Shown in pieces: positions 26,444-35,563 of a DNA stretch of 42,530 bases. A program made the translations under genes and the position numbers. Each line of letters starts with the position of its first letter. Position 1 is the stretch's first letter. The DNA is from Nitratireductor sp. (lineage in GTDB: Bacteria; Pseudomonadota; Alphaproteobacteria; Rhizobiales; Rhizobiaceae): NCBI GenBank assembly GCA_017854535.1, contig JAFMHL010000037.1, positions 1 to 42,530 on the forward strand. The letters run 5' to 3'. The notes beneath the pieces were generated by a model that was not told the DNA's origin, made no database searches, and saw only the letters and a program-made list of their open reading frames with translations.

Positions 26444-26477
26444 AGCCCGCCTAATCAATTTCTAAGGCGGGCTTTTT
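26444..26477 (+). terminator. Rho-independent terminator of the PotABCD-type operon
   Basis: AGCCCGCCT and AGGCGGGCT form a perfect 9-bp stem with a 12-base loop, running into five T. It separates the transporter operon from the creatinase gene. Confidence 0.92.
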
Positions 26478-26611
26478 CATATCCAAATTGCGCCAATAAA
26501 TGTCACCTGAAGTCGCAGCAAACAGAAAATTTTCAAATAGGCTTATCTCATCTCGGCCAACGTAGCGTGCAAAAGTGTACGCTGCCATCAGGCCATACCA
26601 GAGATAATCCT

Positions 26612-27889
26612 ATGAAAATTTCAGAGAGAAAAATACTCGGCAGAGCTAATGCGGCTTCTGCACGTGAACGCACCGAAGATATGCTGCATGTAGTCAAATG
26701 GCATAATGGTGAAAAAGAATGGTCACCGTTTTCAACACAAGAAATGGATCGCCGTCAGAATGAGATGCGAAAATGGATGGCGGGCAATCAGGTAGATGTG
26801 TCCCTGTTCACCTCCTATCACGGCATCTGTTATTACTCCGGATTTCTCTATTGTTACTTTGGTCGTAAATATGGTTTCGTCCTTGACCATGACAATGCAA
26901 CGACTGTTACGGCGGGCATTGATGGTGGTCAGCCATGGCGCCGCACTCATGGGGACAATATTACCTATTCAGATTGGCGTCGTGACAATTTTTATACGGC
27001 GATCAAAAGCCTTCTCAAGCCTGGTATCAAACGTATCGGCATTGAGTATGATCATGTGTCATTGGATTTCAGATTACAGCTTGAGGCGGCGTTTCCTGGT
27101 GTGGATTTCGTGGATGTGGCACAGCCAAGCATGTGGATGCGATCAATCAAATCTGCTGAGGAGCATGCGCTCATTCGTGAAGGTACTCGTATTTGTAATG
27201 TGGGAGCACAGGCCTGTATGGATTCCGTAAGCGTTGGCGTGCCTGAGTATGAAGTGTCGATCGCTGCCACCAATGCTATGATCAGAGAGATAGGTAAATC
27301 GTTTCCATTTGTCGAATTGATGGATACCTGGACTTGGTTTCAGTCCGGATACATGACCGACGGTGCGCACAACCCAGTGACGAATAAACGGGTTGAAAGT
27401 GGCGACATCCTTTCGCTCAATTGTTTCCCGATGATTTTTGGATATTACACGGCGATTGAGCGGACCATGTTTTGTGAAACCGCATCCAAAGCTCATATCG
27501 ATATGTGGCAGAAAAATTCTGAGGTGATGCGTGTTGGCTCCGATCTCATAAAACCGGGGGCAAAATGCTCGGATATCGCTTTGGAACTGAACGAGATGTA
27601 TCGCTCATGGGATTTGTTAAAATATAGGTCTTTTGGCTACGGGCATTCGTTTGGTGTCTTGTCTCATTATTATGGACGCGAGGCAGGAGTTGAATTGCGC
27701 GAGGATGTTGAAACCGTCTTGAAGCCAGGAATGGTGGTTTCTATGGAGCCGATGATTATGATCCCTGAAGGCGAGCCGGGGGCAGGCGGATATCGTGAGC
27801 ATGACATTTTCATTGTTACAGAAGATGGCGCAGAAAACATCACGAACTTTCCCTATGGGCCTGAACATATGATTTTGAACGCCAAGTAG
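26612..27889 (+). CDS. Creatinase (creatine amidinohydrolase), M24 fold
   Basis: Predicted to hydrolyse creatine to sarcosine and urea in the cytoplasm. 425 residues from ATG 26612; the N-terminus is about 21 residues longer than Pseudomonas putida creatinase. An N-terminal creatinase domain precedes the pita-bread fold. From memory of the P. putida enzyme, its active-site residues recur at a constant offset of 21: F62/R64 as F83/R85 (FGR), H232 as H253 (DGAHNPV), E262 as E283, R335 as R356 (YYGREAG) and E358 as E379 (SMEPM). Whole blocks such as ELMDTWTWFQSG and GDILSLNCFPMI also match. This argues against Xaa-Pro peptidase, which would keep five metal ligands. It follows the ABC operon by 191 bases, beyond that operon's terminator. 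No creatininase, sarcosine oxidase or urease gene is in the window. Confidence 0.92.
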   Translation: MKISERKILGRANAASARERTEDMLHVVKWHNGEKEWSPFSTQEMDRRQNEMRKWMAGNQVDVSLFTSYHGICYYSGFLYCYFGRKYGFVLDHDNATTVTAGIDGGQPWRRTHGDNITYSDWRRDNFYTAIKSLLKPGIKRIGIEYDHVSLDFRLQLEAAFPGVDFVDVAQPSMWMRSIKSAEEHALIREGTRICNVGAQACMDSVSVGVPEYEVSIAATNAMIREIGKSFPFVELMDTWTWFQSGYMTDGAHNPVTNKRVESGDILSLNCFPMIFGYYTAIERTMFCETASKAHIDMWQKNSEVMRVGSDLIKPGAKCSDIALELNEMYRSWDLLKYRSFGYGHSFGVLSHYYGREAGVELREDVETVLKPGMVVSMEPMIMIPEGEPGAGGYREHDIFIVTEDGAENITNFPYGPEHMILNAK

Positions 27890-27912
27890 TCTTTGGCTTT
27901 TTCCAAACAAAC

Positions 27913-27950
27913 GGTCAGGCGAGCAAACCGTATTACGCCTGACCAATTTT
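27913..27950 (+). terminator. Probable terminator after creatinase
   Basis: GGTCAGGCG and CGCCTGACC form a perfect 9-bp stem with a 14-base loop, followed by AATTTTC. Located 24 bases after the stop. The T-run is short, so efficiency is uncertain. Confidence 0.65.
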
Positions 27951-28040
27951 CAATCATCATCATATCAATGGAAATTACAAAATATTTAGTTGAAGTAATG
28001 GACGCAAATGGGCAAAGTTTCTCAGGCTGGGAGATTTTTA

Positions 28041-30305
28041 ATGCGCTTGTTTTCAATATTGGTTTTTGCACTGCTAGTGGTGGTGCAATCTGCGTCTATT
28101 TCATTTGGTCAATCGTTTCCAATGGGAACGGGCCAATCGTCAACCTCACAACCCGCTGCTATTTCTCTACCTGAAAACTTGACACCCGAAACCATCCGAG
28201 AATTGGTTTCGAAGTTGAGCGATACGGAAGTTCGTTCACTGTTGTTGGAGCGGTTGGATGCCGTCGCGAAAACGGAACAGACAGTTTCTGAAGGTGAAAA
28301 TCTCAATGTTTTTGAGTTGTTAGAATCTTGGGGCACGGGGGTTGTCCAAAACTGGCAAACAGGAGGCGACAGATTGCCAATGTTTGTAGCCGCGGTTTCC
28401 AAAGGATATTCGACCTTTGTTGAACGCAGAGGCGGATATGAAACACTGATGATGCTCTTGAAAATGGGGCTTGGAATTTTGTTAGGGTTAGTGGCCTATT
28501 TTTTCGTTATGGGCAGTCCATTGCGCCGATGGGGCTCACTTCCCGATGCTAACGACACGCTTGGGCTATCAATAATAAAACTCTTCAAAAAACTTGCACT
28601 TGATCTGGTTGCCATTATGGCATTTCTTCTAGTTTCCATCGCCTCCCATCGATATTTTTTGACACTTGCCGATCGTCCGCTCGTTGAAGGGTTTATGACA
28701 ACAGTGATTGTCATTCCCATGTGTGTCGCAGCGCTTGGCCGTTTTTTGATGTCTCCTTACAGACCGGAGGCTAGATTGGTACACATAGACGATGCTTCTG
28801 CGCTTTACTTTCAGCGCCAACAGATTGCGGTCGCAGTCTTTGCTGGTTTTACCTATTTTATAATTCAGTTTTTGGAATTTCAGGGAATCGCTATGAGCGA
28901 CCTGCGTGTTAGTTACGCTTTGAACCTAATTCTTTTTATCTGGATCGGCATTGTGGTTTACCGCGGACGTGATGCATTGACCATGATGATGCTTGGCGGT
29001 CATGGGGAAGAAACCAGAGCTGAAAGTTGGGTTGCAGAGCGTTATTCAACTATATTGCTCGTGATGCTTTTGTTTGTCTGGCTGGTTGTTGAAATCCTTG
29101 GGTCACAAGGTCGTTTTGATGTCATAAACAGTAATCCGCATTATTATACGATTATTCTTCTGGGGCTTGCCCCGGCCTTTGATATGATGGTGCGTGCTTT
29201 GGTCCGACACATGGTTGGTCCGATAAAGGGTGAGGGGTTGATCGCGGAACGCGCCTATAAATCAACCAAACGCAGTTATATCCGAATTGGACGCATTATC
29301 GTTTTCTCTGCAATCCTGCTTTATCTCGCAGATAAATGGAGCATTGATCTTTCTAATTTGGCGTCTGCTGGTTTGGGAGCAAAAGTTGCTTCGAGCGCTG
29401 TAGAATTTTTAGTGGTTGCCGCAATAGGCTATATGGTTTGGGAATTGGTGACCTTGTGGTTCAACAGGAAGTTGGCCGCAGAAATGACTGCATCTGGCTT
29501 TGATCTTACAGCCGATGAGCCGGGCGGCGGTGAGGGCGGCGGCGTTGGTGGTTCACGTCTATCTACGGTTTTGCCTCTTCTTCGTTTGACCCTTCAAACC
29601 GCTATTATCGTCATGACTTTGTTGATCGGGCTTGGGAATGTCGGGATTGATATCACACCGCTTCTGGCTGGTGCTGGTATCGTCGGTATCGCTATCGGAT
29701 TTGGCGCTCAAGCGTTGGTTCGCGATGTTGTGTCTGGGATATTCTTCTTGATAGATGATGCGTTTCGCGTCGGTGAATATCTGGTGATCGAAGATACAGT
29801 GGGAACCGTTGAGAAGATTTCTCTGCGCTCCATGCAGCTGCGACACCATAAAGGGCCAGTGCACACTATTCCTTATGGAGAGATTCCGAAGGTTACTAAT
29901 AATTCCCGCGATTGGGTGATCATGAAACTCAAGTTCACGTTCCCGTTTGAAACGGACGCGAACAAGATCAAAAAGATATTCAAGAAGATTGGCGCTGAAA
30001 TGCTTGAGGCTGAATATGCGGGCGATCTGTTGCAAACATTCAAAAGCCAAGGCGTTTATGATGTTGATGATGTTGGCGTGATTATTCGCGGCAAGTTCAT
30101 GGCGAAACCTGGAACCCAGTGGGTTATCCGCAAGGATGTCTACAATCGAATTCAAAGAGCCTTGGATGAAGCCGGAATTCAGTTTGCGCGCAAAGAAGTT
30201 CGAGTTCAGGTTCCAGGTCTGGATCAACGTACTGACTTAACCGAAAGTCAGAAAAATGCCATTGCGGCAGCCGCCAGCGAAGCAGCACAAGAGCCCCTGA
30301 AATGA
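28041..30305 (+). CDS. Large mechanosensitive channel, MscS family
   Basis: 754 residues from the ATG at 28041 (GGGAG seven bases upstream); the frame can be extended to an ATG at 28008. A signal peptide (MRLFSILVFALLVVVQSASI) is followed by a periplasmic segment of about 110 residues, then about eight to ten helices. The MscS core is from about residue 530: the pore helix LLAGAGIVGIAIGFGAQALV and the beta domain with FRVGEYLVIEDTVGTVEKI and TIPYGEIPKVTNNSRDW. A soluble C-terminal domain follows, ending in an Ala-rich tail. It releases solutes on hypo-osmotic shock at the inner membrane. It lies downstream of creatinase; creatine is a compatible solute, so the neighbourhood may be osmotic, but that is speculation. 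Convergent with the TRAP permease. Confidence 0.93.
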   Translation: MRLFSILVFALLVVVQSASISFGQSFPMGTGQSSTSQPAAISLPENLTPETIRELVSKLSDTEVRSLLLERLDAVAKTEQTVSEGENLNVFELLESWGTGVVQNWQTGGDRLPMFVAAVSKGYSTFVERRGGYETLMMLLKMGLGILLGLVAYFFVMGSPLRRWGSLPDANDTLGLSIIKLFKKLALDLVAIMAFLLVSIASHRYFLTLADRPLVEGFMTTVIVIPMCVAALGRFLMSPYRPEARLVHIDDASALYFQRQQIAVAVFAGFTYFIIQFLEFQGIAMSDLRVSYALNLILFIWIGIVVYRGRDALTMMMLGGHGEETRAESWVAERYSTILLVMLLFVWLVVEILGSQGRFDVINSNPHYYTIILLGLAPAFDMMVRALVRHMVGPIKGEGLIAERAYKSTKRSYIRIGRIIVFSAILLYLADKWSIDLSNLASAGLGAKVASSAVEFLVVAAIGYMVWELVTLWFNRKLAAEMTASGFDLTADEPGGGEGGGVGGSRLSTVLPLLRLTLQTAIIVMTLLIGLGNVGIDITPLLAGAGIVGIAIGFGAQALVRDVVSGIFFLIDDAFRVGEYLVIEDTVGTVEKISLRSMQLRHHKGPVHTIPYGEIPKVTNNSRDWVIMKLKFTFPFETDANKIKKIFKKIGAEMLEAEYAGDLLQTFKSQGVYDVDDVGVIIRGKFMAKPGTQWVIRKDVYNRIQRALDEAGIQFARKEVRVQVPGLDQRTDLTESQKNAIAAAASEAAQEPLK

Positions 30306-30324
30306 AAACCGGACTGCTCTTAGT

Positions 30325-30354
30325 GGCAGCACCCCTATGTAGTTGCTGCCCGTT
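30325..30354 (+). terminator. Possible weak terminator between convergent mscS and TRAP permease
   Basis: GGCAGCA and TGCTGCC form a 7-bp stem with a 12-base loop, followed by CGTTTTG. It overlaps the last codons of the convergent TRAP gene, and the T-run is poor. Confidence 0.35.
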
Positions 30355-32368
30355 TTGCTGCGATTTGTCTCAATAATATTGGTAATACCAAAACGCCACC
30401 GATCAACATGGTTTGAACACCAGGTGCGATGAAGAAGAGAGAAGATAGGCCAATCCACCAGCGCTCCAGTTTGTTGAGCGGTGCTAGTAAATAGCCAGAA
30501 AAGGCTGTTCCAATAAACCCGATTCCGAGCATGGCGCCAATCAAAGTGATGGTGAATAAATACCATGTGAATCCATCTGCAACGAGCAATAGAGATGGTG
30601 AATACACGAATACGAACGGTACCTGTGCTTTTGCAATGCCCAAGCGGAATGCCGTGTTACCAGTTTTGAATGGGTTAGACCCTGCGATGCCAGCTGCCGC
30701 ATAGGCGGCGAGTGCAACAGGTGGCGTAATATCTGCCAACACGCCGTAGTAAAATACAAAGAAGTGCGCCACCAACGGCTCCACATTCAAGACTGCGAGA
30801 GCAGGGGCGGCAACGGCAACTAGAATGATATAGGTGGCGGTTGTTGGAATGCCTGCGCCCATGATGATGCAGGATATAGCGATCAAGATAAGCGAGAAGA
30901 AAAGCGCCCATTGGGGTACTGCAAAATAGGAGAACGGCCAAATAGAGCCAAAGCTAGCTCCTAGATCGGTGGCCGTTTGCACCACAACATAGCCAAGGCG
31001 GAAGCCAACACCCGTGAGTGTTACAACGCCTACAATGATGCCCACGCATGCGGCAGCCATGCCAACGGCTATCGTGTTTTTCGCGCCTGCTGCCAGGGCG
31101 TCCCATAATTGCGGAAAGGTGAGGCGGTTTGCTGGATTTAAAAAGCCAACCACTACGCAGGCAATAATGCCATAGACGGCGGCATAGTCCGGCGTTCTAC
31201 CAGATAAGATCATGTAAACCAGAATGATCAGAGGAATGATGGATAACCAATGCTGCTTCAAGACCAAACCCATTTTTGGCATTTCGTCCGGGTTCAGACC
31301 GCGCAAGCCTAGGCGTTTTGCTTCCAAATGCACCATGATGAATATTCCAAAATAATGCAGCAAGGCCGGGAATAGAGCCGCTGCCAAAATATCGCGCAAC
31401 GGTATTTCAAGATACTCGACCATAATAAAGGCTGCAGCGCCCAAAATAGGTGGTGTAATCTGTCCGCCCGTGGAGGCGGTTGCTTCAACTGCGCCAGCAA
31501 AGTGCGCAGGATATCCAACACGCTTCATGGCAGGTATCGTCAGGGCGCCAGTTGTCACAGTATTGGCAATGGAAGAGCCAGAAATTGTTCCCATGAAGGC
31601 GGATGAGAAGATTGCTACTTTGGCAGGACCTCCGGAATATCGCCCAGCGATTACCATCGCCAAGTCGATGAACAATTGCCCAAGGCCGATACGCGTTGCA
31701 AGGACGCCAAACAAAATGAATAGAAATACGTATTGGGCCATCACGCCGATGGCAATGCCATAGATGCCTTGATTGGTCATATAGAGATGGTTGACCAAAC
31801 CAAGCCAGCTTGTTCCACCGTGTTTCAACGCACCAGGAGCATAGGGGCCGAATATTGCGAATAATATGAAGACCAAGGCAATCAACGGAAGCGTTGGACC
31901 CACAGAGCGACGTGTTGCTTCCAAGGTCAAAACGATCAGGCTAGTTCCCATAAAGACGTCAAATTGCGAAGGATTTCCAACGCGCTCTCCGACGATTTAT
32001 GGCGGTAGTAGTGGGAGATAAAGGACGCATGTAACGCCCATAATACTGAAGATAATGTCGAGTATATTCACGCTTTCAAAACGAAACCATGAAGGCGATG
32101 GCAGAGCTGTGGTTGCAGAGCGTTTGTAAGAGAATAGAAGAAATGCAAGGCCGATTACGAAAGACAGGTGAATGCCGCGATGAAGCAGTTCTCGAATGAG
32201 CGCGAAGCCTGACGCATAAAAATGATAGATAGACATGGCAACGAGGGCTGTCGTAACAACCATAGCCAGATTTTTTCCCATGGGACGAAATGGAGTTTCC
32301 GGATCATACTTGCGTTCGATATCGGCTAGTTTTTCGGCGTCAAGAATCTCATCTTGCTTGCTTTGCAT
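30335..32368 (-). pseudogene. TAXI-type TRAP transporter fused permease, interrupted by an in-frame TAA
   Basis: Fused small-plus-large (DctQM-like) permease of a TAXI-family TRAP uptake system. The reading frame starts at ATG 32368 (GGGG six bases upstream) with a cytoplasmic tail and about four helices (123 codons), meets TAA at 31997-31999, and continues in the same frame through IVGERVGNPSQFDVF into a 538-codon open part beginning at ATG 31951. That part carries the family blocks LEATRRSVGPTLPLIALVF, FSSAFMGTISGSSIAN, VEATASTGGQITPPI and GAGIPTTATYIILVA. Removing the stop would give about 677 residues, the normal length, so this is one gene split by a single nonsense codon. The small fragment could express 123 residues and the large one 538 if restarted, but the upstream binding-protein gene is also broken. 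Sequencing error cannot be excluded. Confidence 0.85.
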
Positions 32369-32427
32369 GTCAGTCCCCAAGGCGTATCTCGCAGTTATTG
32401 CAACTTTGCTTTATAAATTGGTTGATG

Positions 32428-32456
32428 AAAAAACCCGGATATTTTCATATCCGGGT
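32428..32456 (-). terminator. Hairpin terminator/attenuator between TRAP binding-protein and permease genes
   Basis: On the minus strand ACCCGGATAT, a GAAA tetraloop and ATATCCGGGT form a perfect 10-bp stem running into six T. It is placed between the binding-protein stop (32472) and the permease start (32368), as expected for lowering permease relative to binding protein. Confidence 0.88.
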
Positions 32457-32471
32457 CTTTAATTTTTCAGC

Positions 32472-33448
32472 TTACTTGATCAAGCCAGCTTCTGCGTAGA
32501 AGCGCTCTGCACCTGGATGCAGCGGAATGCCGATGCCGTCCAAAGCGGTTGCAGGTGTGATCACTTTACCTTTTGCATGACCTACATCGAGCAATTTGCG
32601 GGTGTTGTCGTTCCACAAAGCTTTGGTGATTTCATAGATCAGCTCTTCAGGCTGCTTCATGCTCGTTACCCACTGGGCGCCAACAGCGACAGTTGATACA
32701 GCATCCACGCCTTCATAGGTTCCAGCTGGAATATCACTCTGAGAGAAGAAACCATATTTTTCGGTCAAAGCTTTAGCGCCGTCACCGTCGATAGCCACCA
32801 ACTTGATAGCAGTTGATGAGGCAAGCTCAACAACAGAACCGGTTGGGTAACCAGCCACGATAAAGAACGCAACAAGCTTTCCGTTTTTAAGCGCTTCAGC
32901 TGCTGGTCCTGGTTTTAGGTCTTCCGCAGTGTAGTCGTCTTTGGTCAAACCCGCTGCTGCAAGGATCAATTCAGCATCTACCCGTGTGCCTGAACCTGGC
33001 TCATCGAGAGAAATGCGCTTACCTTTGAGGTCAGCAACAGAGTTGATGCCGCTGTCTTTGCCAGCAATCAGATGGATATGCTCAGGGAACAATGCTGCAA
33101 TTGCAGCCAAATCGCTAACCGCTGGTTTGCATTCCATAGTGCCTGTGCCAGTATATGCCCATGATGCTACGTCAGATTGAACAAAGCCAGAGTCACGAAG
33201 ACCAGAAGCAATTGCGTTGATGTTGTCGACTGAACCACGGGAAGAGATTGCAGATGCGATCAAGTTAGGCACACCGCAGCTTCCGCCTTCTTCGCATGGA
33301 CGTGAGCTTGGTGGGTTTGAAATCGCATTAGCGATTACGCCGCCGACTGGATAATAGGTTGCGCCTGTGCCACAGAAGCTGTTGTTGCTGCGCCGAAAAT
33401 TAGCGCTGCTGCTGCTGTTGCTTTTAGTGTTGTTGAAAAGAAACTCAT
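32472..33448 (-). pseudogene. TAXI-family TRAP solute-binding protein, frameshifted after the signal peptide
   Basis: From the ATG at 33448 the frame encodes a good signal peptide (MSFFSTTLKATAAAALIF...ASVAQA) but stops at TAA 33335-33337 after 37 codons. The mature protein is in another frame: GTGATYYPVGGVIANAIS begins near 33372 and runs on through PNLIASAISSRGSVDNINAI, the TAXI ligand-binding start, to the stop at 32472. The open part has only a GTG start at 33272, inside the domain, giving a useless 266-residue piece. The junction lies in GGCACAGGCGCA (33360-33371), which encodes AQA in one frame and GTGA in the other. The usual residues between signal peptide and the TGxYYP motif are missing, so a deletion rather than a one-base slip is likely. 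The ligand would be a small organic acid or amino acid. Confidence 0.88.
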
Positions 33449-33589
33449 TAAATGCCCTCTTTAGTTGACAGAATTCAACCTATCAAACCTAACGTAACTA
33501 ACAAGGCGTATTCTTATTGATTGGAAGAAAATAGCGGTTGGTTTTTTTAAAATTCGGAATTGTTTTGGTAATTGAACCCAGAACGCGGA

Positions 33590-33609
33590 GCAATAAACAC
33601 TTTTATTGC
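33590..33609. promoter_or_regulatory. Inverted repeat upstream of the TRAP operon
   Basis: GCAATAAA, CACT and TTTATTGC form a perfect 8-base palindrome in the 282-base gap between the TRAP binding-protein start and the end of fpr. No T-run follows on either strand, so it is an operator candidate or a chance hairpin. Nothing else recognisable is in this gap. Confidence 0.25.
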
Positions 33610-33730
33610 AAAGACGTATCCGCCATTTGATGACATGTTGAAAATTATCGTGACACCAAAAGCAGATGCGATCACGGATGCTTGTGTGATTACAAGCTAT
33701 GATGAATTTTCAAAGTGTTGAGATGAGTAC

Positions 33731-34561
33731 TTAGTCGACGAATGCACGCTCGATAACGAACTCACCTGGCTGGGAGTTGGAGCCTTCCACCAAGCCAGCT
33801 TCTTCACAAAGTTTCTTGCTATCCTGCAACATTGCCATAGAACCGCAAATCATCACGCGGTCCGTCGCTTTGTTTAGGGGCGGAATACCAAGATCAGCAT
33901 AAAGTTTGCCTGAGCGCATATGATCGGTCATGCGTCCTGTGCATTCGCTGTCTTCGCGGGTTGTGGTGGCGTAATGAACCAGCTTGTCTCCGACAATCTC
34001 TGACAGGAGCTCATGGTTGCGGACTTCTGCCACAAGGTCTTTGCCATATTGAAGTTCAGCCACTTCACGGCAGGTTTGTATAAAAAACACTTTTTCAAAT
34101 TTCTCATAGGTTTCTGGATCGCGGATAACACTGGCAAAGGGCGCGATACCTGTTCCTGTGGAAAGCAGAAACAGGTTTTTGCCTGAGATCAGCGCATCAT
34201 GGACTAGCGTTCCGGTCGCCTTCTTGCGCATCCAAACACTGTCGCCGACTTTGATTTTTTGCAATTTTGAGGTGAGGGGGCCGTCTTCAACTTTGATTGA
34301 AAAGAAATCGATGTCTTCTTCCCAAGAAGGAGAGGCAATTGAATAGGCGCGCCAGATCGTTTTTGCTGCTCCACCATCTTCTGCCATGATATGGGGAGGC
34401 AGGCCAATCATGACAAACTCACCAGAGCGAAAACGAAATTCAGTAGGTCGCTCTGTTCGGAAAAAGAAGAGCCGATCCGTATAGTGACGAACTTCGGTTA
34501 CCTTTAGATCGTAAACACCTTTTGGAAATTCGCTTTTAATCTCAGTCATAGGCGCGTTCAT
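33731..34561 (-). CDS. fpr: Ferredoxin/flavodoxin-NADP(+) reductase
   Basis: FAD enzyme passing electrons between NADPH and ferredoxin or flavodoxin in the cytoplasm. 276 residues if it starts MNAPMTEI at 34561, the start used by rhizobial Fpr proteins; the frame is open to 34642 and other methionines at 34576 and 34549 are possible because no ribosome site stands out. FAD binding is in RAYSIASPSW and FFSIKVEDGPLT. The NADP-binding nucleotide loop is FLLSTGTGIAPFASVIRDPE, and VMICGSMAMLQD is the adenine side. The C-terminus is EFVIERAFVD, the alphaproteobacterial extension that stacks over FAD. ccdA is 102 bases upstream on the same strand. Confidence 0.92.
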   Translation of the reverse strand: MNAPMTEIKSEFPKGVYDLKVTEVRHYTDRLFFFRTERPTEFRFRSGEFVMIGLPPHIMAEDGGAAKTIWRAYSIASPSWEEDIDFFSIKVEDGPLTSKLQKIKVGDSVWMRKKATGTLVHDALISGKNLFLLSTGTGIAPFASVIRDPETYEKFEKVFFIQTCREVAELQYGKDLVAEVRNHELLSEIVGDKLVHYATTTREDSECTGRMTDHMRSGKLYADLGIPPLNKATDRVMICGSMAMLQDSKKLCEEAGLVEGSNSQPGEFVIERAFVD

Positions 34562-34663
34562 ATCATCAGCTTTCATGCATTTGTTTTCTTTGAAGTACTC
34601 TTGATCTGGCAAAACATCAAAGGCAGCCTTGATCGTGATCAAGCTAGTTGTTGGAAAATTATT

Positions 34664-35413
34664 CTAACCAAGCATACCAAGTGCAGGAAACGTTTCAAGC
34701 AGCCAATAGGAAGCGGTTTGCATACCGCCAGTCAAGAACAACAGACCTGTGACGACGAGTAATGCGCCTGTTACTTTTTCCATGGTGCCCAAGTGTTTTT
34801 TGAACTTGTTGAGGAATTGCATAAAGGGGCCAATGAAAAATGCTGCCAACAGGAAGGGAATACCTAGACCTGCTGAATATACGGCCAACAGCGATGCGCC
34901 TTCGGTGATCGACTGACTGCTAGACGCCATGGCTAGGATCACGCCAAGAATGGGGCCAATGCAGGGTGTCCAGCCAAAAGCAAATGCAATGCCCATGAGG
35001 AGGGAACCGATATAGCCAGCTTTTGATGTGCTAAATCTTGCCTCACGATAGAGCAGGTTGATCTTGAAAAGACCAAGAAAATGCAATCCCATTACGATGA
35101 TGACAATGCCGGCAATGATTGCCAACGAATCCATATGAGCGCGCATCACCTGACCAATGGTGGATGCGCCAGCACCAAGGGCTGTAAAGACCAGTGAAAA
35201 GCCTAAGACAAAAACCAGAGAATGGGTAATAGCGCGCTTGCGAGCGGCCTTTATCAGGCTTGCTTCGGTCTCTTGCGCATTACCCGTCAATGTATCGAGA
35301 GAAACACCTGCCATATAACACAGATAAGGTGGCACCAACGGCAAGACACAGGGCGACAGAAATGAAATGGCGCCAGCCAGAAGTGCGGTCAAATAGGATA
35401 TATCGGCGGTCAT
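34664..35413 (-). CDS. ccdA: Cytochrome c biogenesis protein CcdA
   Basis: Inner-membrane thiol transporter, 249 residues and six helices, that passes electrons from cytoplasmic thioredoxin to periplasmic apocytochrome or other reductase partners. The two redox cysteines are in FLSPCVLPLVPPYLCYMAG (helix 1) and FGWTPCIGPILG (helix 4), both with the proline environments typical of CcdA/DsbD-beta. No partner thioredoxin-like gene (ResA/CcmG) is adjacent. It lies 150 bases after livF and before fpr, all on one strand. Start ATG at 35413 is well supported by the helix 1 position. Confidence 0.93.
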   Translation of the reverse strand: MTADISYLTALLAGAISFLSPCVLPLVPPYLCYMAGVSLDTLTGNAQETEASLIKAARKRAITHSLVFVLGFSLVFTALGAGASTIGQVMRAHMDSLAIIAGIVIIVMGLHFLGLFKINLLYREARFSTSKAGYIGSLLMGIAFAFGWTPCIGPILGVILAMASSSQSITEGASLLAVYSAGLGIPFLLAAFFIGPFMQFLNKFKKHLGTMEKVTGALLVVTGLLFLTGGMQTASYWLLETFPALGMLG

Positions 35414-35563
35414 GGGTTCTCGTTTTATTGCATGCTTTGGCGCGTTTTGAACTTGATCTTTGCCTTAGCGAAAAATCATATCACGTACCAGTCACAAAAA
35501 GGCCAGCGGAACCTTGCTTAACGTGACAGTTTGACCAAAGCAGTCAATTAGAAACTGGTTCGG

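Noticed and set aside
26612-27889. Xaa-Pro aminopeptidase or DMSP lyase DddP as the identity of the M24 gene
   Set aside because: The creatinase residues line up with constant spacing, and the sequence does not resemble DddP as I remember it; the creatine carboxylate-binding FGR is present.
29559-30227. 222-codon open frame on the minus strand opposite the MscS core
   Set aside because: It lies wholly antisense to a well-conserved channel domain, has no family-like motifs or ribosome site, and reads as a shadow of the real gene.
32472-33272. 266-residue TAXI protein from GTG 33272 as a functional gene
   Set aside because: It would lack the signal peptide and the first ligand-binding motif, both of which are still visible upstream in the DNA.
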